Positions 16,240-24,655 of a DNA stretch of 64,000 bases are shown here, in pieces. The DNA lies in NCBI RefSeq assembly GCF_001513955.1, contig NZ_KQ948145.1, forward strand, positions 462,212 to 526,211, written 5' to 3'. The DNA comes from Streptomyces pseudovenezuelae. Lineage in GTDB: Bacteria > Actinomycetota > Actinomycetes > Streptomycetales > Streptomycetaceae. The position numbers and the translations under genes were made by a program. The first letter of the stretch is position 1; every line of letters begins with the position of its first letter. Below the pieces are notes generated by a model. The model made no database searches. It was not told the origin of the DNA and saw only the letters and a program-made list of their open reading frames with translations.

Positions 16240-17238
16240 ATGCTGATTCATCGGACATTACGGATGATCGTCGTACTCGCTCTGGCCCTCACCGGAGCGC
16301 TCGGGGGTGCCGTGGGGACGGCACAGGCCCAGGGGAAGGCACAGGCCGAGGGGAACCCGTCCTCGGACGACCGGCAGTTGCTGTTCTACAACCACTCCTA
16401 CGGGGTTTTCGACCGGGAGACCGCCGATGCCATCGAACACTCCGACTATCTGAGGGACTTCGCCAACTTCCAGGTCCGCACCACGACCGGTACCGGCGGG
16501 CAGACCTGGACCGGCCGCTATCTGATGGGCCGCGAGACCTATCTCGAACTGTTCGGAGTCGGTGACATCGCGGGCCAGGACGGCACCCTCGGCTCCGCCG
16601 GGCTGGGCCTGTCCACCGAACGGGACGGCGACCTGGCGACGGTCACCGAGCGGCTGAAGAGCGCGGGGGTCGCCGACCCGATCGAGTTCCTCCAGACCCG
16701 GGACTTCGGCGACGGGGTGCCCGTGCCGTGGTTCGACGCCATCCTCACGGCCACCGAGTACGACGCCTTCGGGGCCTGGGCGATGGAGTACCGGCCGGAG
16801 TACTTCGCCGATCCCCGCAGCAAGACCGAGCCCGCGAGTTTCCCGGGTGACGTGGGCCGGGAGCGCGTCCTGTCCGACGACTACCGCACGCATCTGATGC
16901 GTGACGTGACCTCCGTCCGCATCGCGGTCACCGAGGGCGACCTCGCCGACACCGTGCCGCTGCTGCGGGCCGGCGGGTTCGCCGTCAAGAACGTGGCCGG
17001 CGGAGGTGTCGTCGCGGAGGGGGGCGGCACCACGATCCGGTTCGACTCCGTCCCGCGCGAGCAAGCCGGGTTCCAGCAGGTCGAGATGTCGCTCAACCGG
17101 CCCGTGAAGGACCGGCACGTGGAGCAGATCGGTCACTCGACGCTCACCGTCGGCCCGGGCAGCCGTGCCGTGTGGACGTTCGCCGCCAACGGCACCATCG
17201 GCGGCACCACCGACAACACCGCAGACGGCACTCGGTAG
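16240..17238 (+). CDS. Secreted protein, possibly DUF5829 family
   Basis: 332 residues. A Sec signal peptide is clear: MLIHRTLR, hydrophobic MIVVLALALTGALGGAV, then GTAQAQG with cleavage after AQA. The mature part starts with QLLFYNHSYGVFDRETADAI and continues as a mixed alpha/beta domain (GRYLMGRETYLELFG; EFLQTRDFGDGVPVPWFDAIL). Two ATGs fit; 16240 is used because the second leaves almost no N-region. Function unknown; the DUF5829 name is from memory. An enzyme related to glyoxalase folds is possible. Confidence 0.8.
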   Translation: MLIHRTLRMIVVLALALTGALGGAVGTAQAQGKAQAEGNPSSDDRQLLFYNHSYGVFDRETADAIEHSDYLRDFANFQVRTTTGTGGQTWTGRYLMGRETYLELFGVGDIAGQDGTLGSAGLGLSTERDGDLATVTERLKSAGVADPIEFLQTRDFGDGVPVPWFDAILTATEYDAFGAWAMEYRPEYFADPRSKTEPASFPGDVGRERVLSDDYRTHLMRDVTSVRIAVTEGDLADTVPLLRAGGFAVKNVAGGGVVAEGGGTTIRFDSVPREQAGFQQVEMSLNRPVKDRHVEQIGHSTLTVGPGSRAVWTFAANGTIGGTTDNTADGTR

Positions 17239-17310
17239 CCGGGCAGCAGACAGAGGGTGCGCACCCTAAAAAGGGGCGGCGCACCCTCACGCGCACCCCG
17301 TCCGAGAGAC

Positions 17311-17694
17311 TCAACCCCCACTGCCGTAAGGCCGCGTCAGGATCTCCAGCCGGTGGCCGTCCGGGTCGTCGAAGTACGCGCCCCGCCCCCCGTCGTTGCG
17401 GTTGATCTCGCCGGGCCGGTGGTGGGACGGGTCCGCCCAGTACGTCAGCCCCGCGTCCCGGATCCGGGCGAAGATCGTGTCGAAGTCTTCCTCGGAGACG
17501 AGGAACGCGTAGTGCTGCGGCGTGATCTCTTCCGTCGTGTCCATGTAGTCGAGGGTCACGCCGTTGGGGATCTCGACCGGGACGAAGGGGCCGTACTGCG
17601 GGCTCACCGCCAGGCCCAGGATGTCGGCCAGGAAGCGGGCCGAGGCGTGCTTGTCGTGTGCGGCGACGATGGTGTGGTTCAGCTGAACGGTCAT
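17311..17694 (-). CDS. VOC-family (glyoxalase/bleomycin-resistance-like) protein
   Basis: 127 residues, two beta-alpha-beta-beta-beta halves. A metal-ligand pattern is visible: H7 in VQLNHTIV, a glutamate-containing EIPNGVTLDY, H in QHYAFLVSEEDFD, and E in DDPDGHRLEILTRP. Members act as isomerases, dioxygenases or drug binders; the substrate is not deducible. It is divergent from the iron-regulated importer, with which it shares the 95-bp promoter region containing the iron box. Confidence 0.88.
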   Translation of the reverse strand: MTVQLNHTIVAAHDKHASARFLADILGLAVSPQYGPFVPVEIPNGVTLDYMDTTEEITPQHYAFLVSEEDFDTIFARIRDAGLTYWADPSHHRPGEINRNDGGRGAYFDDPDGHRLEILTRPYGSGG

Positions 17695-17733
17695 CGTGGA
17701 GGCCTCCTCCGCACGACCATACTCCGCAAGCAG

Positions 17734-17754
17734 TTAAGGTAAGCCTTGCCTTAG
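17734..17754. promoter_or_regulatory. Iron box (DmdR/IdeR-type operator)
   Basis: TTAAGGTAAG-C-CTTGCCTTAG: 10-bp imperfect inverted arms around one base, close to the DtxR-family consensus TTAGGTTAGGCTAACCTAA. It lies 35 bases upstream of the siderophore-binding lipoprotein and 40 bases upstream of the divergent VOC gene. In Streptomyces DmdR1 represses such promoters when iron is sufficient. Confidence 0.8.
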
Positions 17755-17789
17755 CGAGTCAGTGAGAACCCAGCACCACCGGAGTAGTC

Positions 17790-18842
17790 GTGCGTACAGC
17801 AGCAGTGCGGGCCGTCCTGGCCTCGATCGTCGTCGGAGGGCTGCTCGCCGGCTGCTCGTCCTCGGACACCGGCGGGACGACCGGGAAGGCCGACCGGCAC
17901 CCGGTGCTGGGGGCCACCGGAAACGCCTTGGAGGGCCCCTCCGCCGCCCCCGCCGCCCTCGCCGACGGCATGGGATCCGACCAGGACACCGACGGGGCCT
18001 TCCCGCGCACGGTCACGCACTTCGAGGGCAGCACCACGGTCGGGGCCCAGCCGAAGAAGATCGCCGTGCTCAGCACCGGGCAGCTGGACGACCTGCTGTC
18101 CCTGGGGGTCGTGCCCACGGCGACCACCCGCGCCGACAACGCCGGTCTCGTGCCCGGCTATCTCGCGGACGCCTTCCCGGCGTACAAGAAGCGGCTCGCC
18201 GGCATGACCGACGCCGGTACCCGCCAGGCGCCCAACCTGGAGACCCTCGCCGCCGCCGAGCCCGACCTGATCCTCGCCAACGACTCCCTCGGCGACCTCT
18301 ACCCCAAGCTGTCGAAGATCGCGCCCACCGTGATCACCGCGGGCAACGGCATCAACTGGAAGCGCGACCTGCTGCTCGTCGGCGCCGCGGTCGGCAAGGG
18401 CGAGGCCGCGCGGAGGCTGCTGGACGGCATCGTCGCCGACGCCCGTGCGAAGGGGCAGCGGATCAAGGGCGACCCGGCCGTGTCCATGGTCCGCTTCACA
18501 CCCGACCGCACCCGGATGTTCGGCGTCTCCTCCTTCACCGGGTCCCTCGCCGTCGACATGGGCCTGTCGCGGCCCAAGTCCCAGCGGTTCCACGCCATTT
18601 CGCAGGACATCGGCGCGGAGAGCATCGACACGGCCGACGGGGACTGGATCTTCTACTCCGTGCAGGGGGACGCGGCCGGGACGGACGCGGCGAGCGTCGT
18701 GGCCGGGCCGCTGTGGAAGTCGATGAAGGCGGTGCGGGCCGGGCAGGCCGTGCGGGTCGACGACGACCCCTGGTACCTCAACGCCGGGCCGTCCGCCGCG
18801 CGGCTCGTCATCTCCCGACTCGCCGACACCGTCGGCAAGTAG
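17790..18842 (+). CDS. Iron-siderophore ABC transporter substrate-binding lipoprotein
   Basis: 350 residues. Lipoprotein signal with lipobox LLAGC (C22), then a periplasmic-binding fold of the FecB/BtuF class: KKIAVLSTGQLDDLLSLGV, NLETLAAAEPDLILANDSLG, GDWIFYSVQG and a long linking helix. It captures a ferric siderophore outside the membrane. GTG start with GGAG nine bases upstream. First gene of an operon with two FecCD permeases, controlled by the iron box at 17734-17754. No ATPase gene follows, and the siderophore is unknown. Confidence 0.92.
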   Translation: MRTAAVRAVLASIVVGGLLAGCSSSDTGGTTGKADRHPVLGATGNALEGPSAAPAALADGMGSDQDTDGAFPRTVTHFEGSTTVGAQPKKIAVLSTGQLDDLLSLGVVPTATTRADNAGLVPGYLADAFPAYKKRLAGMTDAGTRQAPNLETLAAAEPDLILANDSLGDLYPKLSKIAPTVITAGNGINWKRDLLLVGAAVGKGEAARRLLDGIVADARAKGQRIKGDPAVSMVRFTPDRTRMFGVSSFTGSLAVDMGLSRPKSQRFHAISQDIGAESIDTADGDWIFYSVQGDAAGTDAASVVAGPLWKSMKAVRAGQAVRVDDDPWYLNAGPSAARLVISRLADTVGK

Positions 18843-18846
18843 TCGC

Positions 18847-19833
18847 GTGATACGCCGTCTCGCCTGGCCGGCGTCCGTCCTCGTGGTGGCCGCCGCCGGG
18901 GTGCTCAGCCTCACGGTCGGGACCCGGGCGGTGCCGCTGTCCGCCGTGGCGGACGCCCTGCTGCACGGCGGCGGATCGCCGGACGCGCTGGTCGTACGGT
19001 CGCTGCGGTTGCCGCGGACCGAGATCGGGCTGACGGCGGGTGCCGCGCTGGGAGTCGCGGGAGCCGCGCTCCAGGCCGTGACCCGCAATCCGCTCGCCGA
19101 CCCCGGCATCCTCGGCCTGAGCCAGGGCGCGGCCGCGGGGGTCGTGATCGCCATCGGGCTGGGGCTCGCGGACGGGTTCTCCGGATACGTCTGGTACGCC
19201 TTCGCGGGGGCCGTGCTCGCCGCCCTGCTCGTGTACGGGATCGCGGCGCGGGGCCGGGACGGGGCGTCACCGGTGAAGCTGGCGCTCGCGGGGACGGCGC
19301 TCTCGGCGATGACGGCCGGGGGCACGACCGTCGTCCTGACGTCGAGCGCGGCGACCCTCGACCAGTTCCGGTTCTGGCAGGTGGGGGCGTTGAGCGGGCG
19401 GGACGCGGGGACGGTCGTCCGCATGCTGCCGTTCCTGGCCGCCGGGGCGGTGCTGGTGCTGGGGTGCGCCCGGGGGCTGGACGCGCTGGCGCTGGGCGAC
19501 GACACGGCCCGGGCGCTCGGGCACCGGGTCGCGTGGGTGCGGGGATCCGCGGCGCTGGGGGCGGCGCTGCTGACCGCGGCGGCGGTGGCCGCGGCGGGGC
19601 CCATCGCGTTCGTCGGGCTCGCGGTGCCCCACCTGGCCAGGCGGCTCGTGCCGGGCGGGCACCGGGCGGTGCTGCCGCTGTCCGCGTTGCTCGGGGCCGC
19701 GTTGCTGGTGGGGGCGGATGTGGCGGGGCGGGTGGTACGGGCCCCCGCGGAGGTCCCGGCCGGAGTGATGACCGCGCTGGTGGGGGTGCCGGTGCTGGTG
19801 TTTCTCGTACGGCGGCGGGGGGCCGTCTCGTGA
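18847..19833 (+). CDS. FecCD-family siderophore permease (first subunit)
   Basis: 328 residues, about nine to ten membrane helices. The family motif LRLPRTEIGLTAGAALGVAGAALQ, then TRNPLADPGILGLSQGAAAGVV and GPIAFVGLAVPHLARRL are all present, the last being the cytoplasmic loop that contacts the ATPase. The GTG start is four bases after the binding-protein stop. It forms the channel with the next gene product. Confidence 0.93.
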   Translation: MIRRLAWPASVLVVAAAGVLSLTVGTRAVPLSAVADALLHGGGSPDALVVRSLRLPRTEIGLTAGAALGVAGAALQAVTRNPLADPGILGLSQGAAAGVVIAIGLGLADGFSGYVWYAFAGAVLAALLVYGIAARGRDGASPVKLALAGTALSAMTAGGTTVVLTSSAATLDQFRFWQVGALSGRDAGTVVRMLPFLAAGAVLVLGCARGLDALALGDDTARALGHRVAWVRGSAALGAALLTAAAVAAAGPIAFVGLAVPHLARRLVPGGHRAVLPLSALLGAALLVGADVAGRVVRAPAEVPAGVMTALVGVPVLVFLVRRRGAVS

Positions 19834-20957
19834 GCGGTGCTCGGCGGGCCGGCCCGCCCGCGCAGGCGCCTCGGCGTGCGGTCGTGCGGCTGCGCGATCA
19901 GCAATCACCGAGCCGGGGCGGGCGGACGACGGTCGCCGTCCTGCGCCCGCACCCCCGTCTCTCCTTCCTCGTCCACCGTCGTTCCGTCGGCGTGGCCCTC
20001 GCTCTGCTCGCGCTCCTGCTCGCCGTCATGGCCCTCTCCGCCTGCCTCGGGCAGAGCTACGTCTCCCCCGCCGAGGTCTGGCGCGCCCTGCGGACCGGAG
20101 CCGGGCCCCACGACCTCGTCGTCAACGAGCTGCGCGTCCCCCGGATCGTGCTCGGCGCCCTCGTCGGGGCCGCGCTCGGGGCCGCCGGGGCGCTGGTGCA
20201 GACCGTCACCCGCAATCCGCTCGCCAGTCCCGATGTGATCGGGGTCGGACACGGGGCGGCAGCCGCCACCGTGCTGGCCCTCGCCACCGGGGCGGTCGGC
20301 TCGCCCGCCGCCATGCCGCTCGTCTCCGTCGCCGGAGGTCTCGGCGCCGCCGCCCTCGTCCACGTCCTCGCCTGGCGGCGCGGTGTGCAGGCCGGCGGCC
20401 GTTTCGTGCTCGTCGGTGTCGGGATCGGGGTCGCCCTGTCCGCCGTGGTGCAGCTGTACCTAGCCGACTCCGAGCTGGAAGCCGCCGAGCAGGTGAAGCT
20501 GTGGCTGACCGGAAGTCTCAACGGGCGCGGCTGGGAGCAGGCCGGCCCCCTGGGCGCCGTACTCCTGCTCGCTCTGCCCGCCCTGGTGTGGGCGGGCAGG
20601 GCCGCGCGGCCGCTCGGGCTCGACGCGGACACCGCTGCCGCGCTGGGCGTGCGGGTGGACCGGGTGCGGCTCGGGGTGACCGTGCTCGGGGTGGTGCTCG
20701 CCGCGACCGCCACCGGGGCCGCCGGGCCGATCGGGTTCGTCGCGCTGACCTCGCCGCAGCTGGCCCGGCGGCTGACCCGCACGCCCCAGTTGCCGCTGCT
20801 GTGCTCGGCGCTGACCGGTGCCCTGGTCCTGGTGGCCGCCGATCTCGTCGCGCGCACGCTGCTGCCGCCGCTGGAGATCCCGGTCGGGGCGCTGACCTCG
20901 CTGGTCGGAGGACCGTATCTGCTGTGGCTGCTGGGGCGGCGGAGCGCCGTTCGGTGA
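19830..20957 (+). CDS. FecCD-family siderophore permease (second subunit)
   Basis: 375 residues. The GTG at 19830 overlaps the previous stop by four bases (GTGA) and is the natural coupled start; it gives a 50-residue Arg/Pro-rich cytoplasmic extension before the first helix (VGVALALLALLLAVMAL). Family motifs LRVPRIVLGALVGAALGAAGALVQ, TRNPLASPDVIGVGHGAAAA and GPIGFVALTSPQLARRL are intact. Last gene of the operon, followed by a strong terminator. An ATPase must come from elsewhere in the genome. Confidence 0.92.
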   Translation: MSGARRAGPPAQAPRRAVVRLRDQQSPSRGGRTTVAVLRPHPRLSFLVHRRSVGVALALLALLLAVMALSACLGQSYVSPAEVWRALRTGAGPHDLVVNELRVPRIVLGALVGAALGAAGALVQTVTRNPLASPDVIGVGHGAAAATVLALATGAVGSPAAMPLVSVAGGLGAAALVHVLAWRRGVQAGGRFVLVGVGIGVALSAVVQLYLADSELEAAEQVKLWLTGSLNGRGWEQAGPLGAVLLLALPALVWAGRAARPLGLDADTAAALGVRVDRVRLGVTVLGVVLAATATGAAGPIGFVALTSPQLARRLTRTPQLPLLCSALTGALVLVAADLVARTLLPPLEIPVGALTSLVGGPYLLWLLGRRSAVR

Positions 20958-20984
20958 AAGGGCCCGGCAGCCGGCCGTACGCCG

Positions 20985-21013
20985 AAGGGCCCCGGCACGG
21001 GACCGGGGCCCTT
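20985..21013. terminator. Bidirectional hairpin terminator, FecCD operon / alcohol dehydrogenase
   Basis: Perfect 11-bp arms AAGGGCCCCGG and complement (20985-20995, 21003-21013) with a 7-base loop, between two convergent genes. It ends with TT on the plus strand. Confidence 0.8.
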
Positions 21014-21030
21014 CCTGTGCGCGCGGTGGG

Positions 21031-22071
21031 TCAGATCGTCGCCGTGTCGATCACGAACCGGTAGCGGACATCGCTGTTGACGACCCGCTCGTACGCCTCG
21101 TTGATCTCCGACGCGGCGATCAGCTCGATCTCGGCGCCGATGCCGTGCTCGGCGCAGAAGTCCAGCATCTCCTGGGTCTCGGCGATGCCGCCGATCATCG
21201 AACCGGCGAGGGTCTTGTTGCCGCCGATGAGCGAGAACAGGTTCAGCGCGATCGGCTCCTCCGGGGCACCGACGTTGACCAGGGCGCCGCCCGTCTTGAG
21301 CAGGCTCAGGTAGGCGCCGAAGTCGAGAGGGGCCGAGACCGTGGAGAGGATGAGGTCGAAGGAGCCCGCCAGCTCCTTGAAGGTGTTCGCGTCGCTGGTC
21401 GCGTAGTAGTGGTCGGCGCCCAGCTTGAGGCCGTCGTCCTTCTTGCGCAGGGACTGGGACAGGACGGTGACCTCGGCGCCCAGCGCGTGCGCGATCTTGA
21501 CGCCCATGTGGCCGAGGCCGCCCAGGCCGATCACGGCGACCTTCTTGCCGGGGCCGGCGCCCCACTTCGTGAGCGGGGAGTAGGTGGTGATGCCGGCACA
21601 CAGCAGCGGGGCGGCCTCGTCGAGGGACAGGCCCTCGGGGATGCGGACGACGTAGTTCTCGTCGACGACGACCTTCTCGGAGTAGCCGCCGTAGGTGGGC
21701 TCGCCGTCCTTGCCGATGCCGTTGTACGTGGGGACGTTGCCCTTGACGCAGTGCTGCTCGATGCCGGCCTTGCAGTTCTCGCACTCACCGCACGAGTCGA
21801 CCATGCAGCCGACGCCGACGCGGTCACCGACCTTGTACCTGGTGACGCCGGATCCGACCTCGGAGACGATGCCGGCGATCTCGTGGCCCGGGACCATCGG
21901 GAAGATGGCCTCGCCCCAGCCCTCACGGGCCTGGTGGATGTCGGAGTGGCAGATGCCGGCGAACTTGATGTCGATCAGGACGTCGTGCTCACGGACCGCC
22001 CGGCGCTCGATGGTGGTGCGCTCCAGGGGAGCCTTCGCGGCGGGGGCGGCGTATGCGGCGACAGTGGTCAT
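21031..22071 (-). CDS. Zinc-dependent NAD(P) alcohol dehydrogenase (YahK/cinnamyl type)
   Basis: 346 residues, medium-chain dehydrogenase. Catalytic zinc site C-H in [10 protein letters not shown] and GHEIAGIV; structural zinc cysteines in [20 protein letters not shown]; cofactor loop [39 protein letters not shown] after the loop suggests NADP preference. Reduces aldehydes to alcohols or the reverse. The start at 22071 ([10 protein letters not shown]) is chosen because homology begins there, with GGAG eleven bases upstream. It is divergent from the HTH regulator, which may control it. Confidence 0.92.
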   Translation of the reverse strand: MTTVAAYAAPAAKAPLERTTIERRAVREHDVLIDIKFAGICHSDIHQAREGWGEAIFPMVPGHEIAGIVSEVGSGVTRYKVGDRVGVGCMVDSCGECENCKAGIEQHCVKGNVPTYNGIGKDGEPTYGGYSEKVVVDENYVVRIPEGLSLDEAAPLLCAGITTYSPLTKWGAGPGKKVAVIGLGGLGHMGVKIAHALGAEVTVLSQSLRKKDDGLKLGADHYYATSDANTFKELAGSFDLILSTVSAPLDFGAYLSLLKTGGALVNVGAPEEPIALNLFSLIGGNKTLAGSMIGGIAETQEMLDFCAEHGIGAEIELIAASEINEAYERVVNSDVRYRFVIDTATI

Positions 22072-22251
22072 GCCGGGGGTTCTCCTAGCGAGGGGGTTCA
22101 TGCCCGGCTGCCTTCTGTCCATCCGTCCGGGCACGTTCTCCACCCTGCCCGACGAATCACGATCCACCCAGGTCACAGCTTTGCGTACGTTCGCTGTGCC
22201 TACTACTGGCGGGGACAGGATGGTGAGCGTACGACCGTGAATACTTGACGT

Positions 22252-23154
22252 ATGGACGAGATGGCCGAGGAACTGCCCGGAAGCGGCTCACTGGACCGGC
22301 GTGCCGAGCTCAGCGAGTTCCTGCGCACCCGGCGGGCCCGGCTGAAGCCGGAGGACGTGGGGCTGCCGGACTTCGGGCGGCACCGCAGGGTGCCGGGACT
22401 GCGCCGCGAGGAGCTGTCACAGCTGGCGGGCGTGTCCGTGGCGTACTACACGCGCCTGGAGCAGGGCAACGGGCGCAATGTCTCGGCGGAGGTCCTCGAC
22501 TCGATCGCCCGCGCCCTGCGGCTGACCGACGCCGAGCACGCGCACCTGACGCATCTGGCGAAGCCGAAGGAGCACAAGAAGCGGACCACCGCGCGCACCG
22601 AGCAGGTGCGCCCGGCGGTCAGGCACCTGCTGGACTCCATCGAGGTCCCGGCGTACGTCTCGGGGCGCCGGTCGGACATCGTCGCCTGGAACCGGATGGC
22701 GGCGGCGGTCTTCGGGGACTGGGCGGAGCTGCCGGCCCAGGAGCGGAACTGGGCGCGGCTGATCTTCCTGCGCCCGGAGTACCAGGAGCTGTTCGTGCCG
22801 TGGGAGCAGAAGGCCAGTGACGTGGTCAGCTACCTCCGCATGGACGCGGGCTGCCATCCCGACGATCCCCGGCTGTCCGCCCTCGTCGGGGAGCTCTCGG
22901 TGAAGAGCGAGGAGTTCAGGCGTCTGTGGGCCATGCACGACGTCAAGGAGAAGAGCTACGGCACCAAGCACCTGCGTCATCCGCTGGTCGGCGAACTGAC
23001 CCTGCACTGGGAGTCGTTCCCGCTGTCCGACGGTACCGAACAGCTCCTGATCACCTACCACGCGGAGCCGGGCTCGCCGTCCGCCGACGCCCTGCGGCTG
23101 CTGGCGAGCTGGGGCGCGGACGCCACCCGAGCGGGTGAGTCCGCGCGCTCGTGA
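22252..23154 (+). CDS. XRE-family regulator with MmyB-like ligand domain
   Basis: 300 residues. N-terminal helix-turn-helix (about 20-90): [30 protein letters not shown], the standard signature of this actinobacterial family. The C-terminal MmyB/PAS-like domain (about 115-285) includes [20 protein letters not shown] and [17 protein letters not shown], thought to bind a small hydrophobic ligand. It commonly represses a divergent oxidoreductase gene, which fits the alcohol dehydrogenase here. Two GCGTACG copies (22183-22189 and 22227-22233) lie in the shared region and may be its sites. Confidence 0.9.
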   Translation: MDEMAEELPGSGSLDRRAELSEFLRTRRARLKPEDVGLPDFGRHRRVPGLRREELSQLAGVSVAYYTRLEQGNGRNVSAEVLDSIARALRLTDAEHAHLTHLAKPKEHKKRTTARTEQVRPAVRHLLDSIEVPAYVSGRRSDIVAWNRMAAAVFGDWAELPAQERNWARLIFLRPEYQELFVPWEQKASDVVSYLRMDAGCHPDDPRLSALVGELSVKSEEFRRLWAMHDVKEKSYGTKHLRHPLVGELTLHWESFPLSDGTEQLLITYHAEPGSPSADALRLLASWGADATRAGESARS

Positions 23155-23166
23155 CCCGGCGCCCGC

Positions 23167-23937
23167 TCAGCCCTGGTACGGCGGTGCGGCCCCCCAGTTC
23201 CACTTCGGCACCGGCTGCTCCGCGGGCGGCTTGGCGTCCGGTCCCGAGAAGTGGACCGCGAGCCTTGTGCCCCACTCCACGTAGGCGAGGAACGCCGAGC
23301 GGAACTCCGCGTCGGTGGGCAGCCCGGCCTCGTCGGCGGCGTCCTGGATGAGGTTCACCCAGCGGCGGCGCTGCGGCTCGGTGATGCCACGGCCCAGGTG
23401 CTTGGCGACCATGTGGCCGTGGCCGCCCTGGGTCTCCGAGTAGGCGGTCGGCCCGCCGAAGACCTCCGCGAGCCACAGGGCGACGTGCTCGGCGTGCTCG
23501 GGGGCCAGACCCGCGAACACCGGGGCCAGGAGGTCGTCGGCCAGCACCTTCTCGTAGAACACCGTGGTCAGCCGGGCGAAGGCCTCCGCGCCGCCGGCCC
23601 ATGCGAACAGGGTGGGCACGGCGGCGCCCCGGCCGCGGACCGTCGTCGGTTTGTAGTGGCGCATCTCCTCGATGTTCTCGATGTACGGCCGGATCTCGGC
23701 GAGGAAGTCCGGGAACAGCTCGGACTTGCGGAAGCCCTCCAGGTGGTCCTCGGTGGAGGTCCAGGTGATGCGCAGGACGAAGTGCTCGAAGTCCTCCTCG
23801 CAGCGCGCCAGCTCGAAGTCGACGCACTGCGGTGCCGCCGCCAGCTGGACCGAGGCGTGCGTGTAGGCGGACAGGAACTCCGCCGAGCGGTCTTCCGGGA
23901 TGCGGTAGCGGATGTACTCGACGGTCTCTGTGGTCAT
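23167..23937 (-). CDS. Antibiotic-biosynthesis-monooxygenase / truncated haemoglobin fusion
   Basis: 256 residues in two domains. Residues 1-100 form an ABM-type ferredoxin-like domain (VEYIRYRIPEDRSAEFLSAY; FEHFVLRITWTSTEDHLEGF). Residues 115-245 are a group II truncated haemoglobin: FYEKVLADDLLAPVF, then GGHGHMVAKHLG with the proximal histidine and RRRWVNLI with the G8 tryptophan. Such chimeras have been reported from Streptomyces avermitilis. It probably couples oxygen or NO chemistry at haem to oxidation of an aromatic substrate, which is unproven. Start at 23937 (MTTETVEY). Confidence 0.88.
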   Translation of the reverse strand: MTTETVEYIRYRIPEDRSAEFLSAYTHASVQLAAAPQCVDFELARCEEDFEHFVLRITWTSTEDHLEGFRKSELFPDFLAEIRPYIENIEEMRHYKPTTVRGRGAAVPTLFAWAGGAEAFARLTTVFYEKVLADDLLAPVFAGLAPEHAEHVALWLAEVFGGPTAYSETQGGHGHMVAKHLGRGITEPQRRRWVNLIQDAADEAGLPTDAEFRSAFLAYVEWGTRLAVHFSGPDAKPPAEQPVPKWNWGAAPPYQG

Positions 23938-24042
23938 ACGGCCACTCAAACACGGACGGCCGCCGGAAGCCGCCCTTCCGGGAACCGGCTGACGAAGCCG
24001 GGCCTGCTGCGGCCGCGGGCGGGGGCGAGGACGCGTCGCCGG

Positions 24043-24549
24043 TCAGCTCGCCGGACCCGGTCCCGGCCGCCCTGCCTCGGCGGTCCCGGCGGGAAGGGTG
24101 ATGACCGGTCCGGACTCCGGTGGGGCGCCGGTGAGGGCGCTGGTGTCGAGGTAGCGGATCTCGTAGGAGCGCTCGGTGAACCTCCAGCCGTCCGGGGTGC
24201 GCCGGTAGCGGTCGTGGTACAGGGCGTGGTTGCCGTGCGAACTCCCGTCACGCATCCGCCCGAACTCCACGATGTACGCCCGCCCGTACGCGCTGTCGCC
24301 GTCCACCCGGGTCACTCCCGGGTGCACGGTCTGCACGAAGTACTCCCACACGGCCCGCAGCCGTTCGATCCCCTCGCGGATCTCCTTAGGGCCGGTGAAC
24401 TCGACGCCGGCGGCCGGTATCCGCAGGACACCGTCCTCGGCGAACAGGGCCGCCAGGCGGTCGTAGTCCCGCAGCATGGCCGCGTCGGTGAACTCGCCGG
24501 GCAGCGCCTGGATCTCGATGCGGTCGGCAAGGGTCCGGATGTCGGTCAT
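24043..24549 (-). CDS. SnoaL-like (NTF2-fold) protein, likely ECF41 target
   Basis: 168 residues, single NTF2-like cone: TDIRTLADRIEIQALPGEF, DYDRLAALFAEDGVLRIP, ALYHDRYRRTPDGWRFTERSYEIRYLD. Members act as small isomerases, hydrolases or binding proteins. The ATG at 24549 has GGAGGAG six bases upstream. It is divergent from an ECF41 sigma gene, and such sigma factors usually control a neighbouring oxidoreductase, decarboxylase or SnoaL-like gene. A matching promoter lies at 24577-24603. Confidence 0.87.
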   Translation of the reverse strand: MTDIRTLADRIEIQALPGEFTDAAMLRDYDRLAALFAEDGVLRIPAAGVEFTGPKEIREGIERLRAVWEYFVQTVHPGVTRVDGDSAYGRAYIVEFGRMRDGSSHGNHALYHDRYRRTPDGWRFTERSYEIRYLDTSALTGAPPESGPVITLPAGTAEAGRPGPGPAS

Positions 24550-24576
24550 CGCTCTCCTCCTCGGTCTCACCGGTAC

Positions 24577-24603
24577 GACGACACGGCCACCGGGAATGTG
24601 AGG
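24577..24603 (-). promoter_or_regulatory. Candidate ECF41-type promoter for the SnoaL-like gene
   Basis: On the minus strand CCTCACA, exactly 16 bases, then CGTC. The reported ECF41 consensus, as I recall it, is TGTCACA-N16-CGTC, so five of seven -35 bases and all four -10 bases match. The -10 is 28 bases upstream of the SnoaL-like start codon. Inference from motif and position. Confidence 0.5.
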
Positions 24604-24655
24604 ACGTCACGTCTCGGGGCGCTGTCCCGTCGTACCGGCAAAGGAGGCGACCATC

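Noticed and set aside
17254..17267. Perfect palindrome AGGGTGCGCACCCT with an A run as terminator
   Set aside because: No loop, and the run of A is on the wrong side for the plus-strand gene; for the minus-strand gene the T run comes before the stem.
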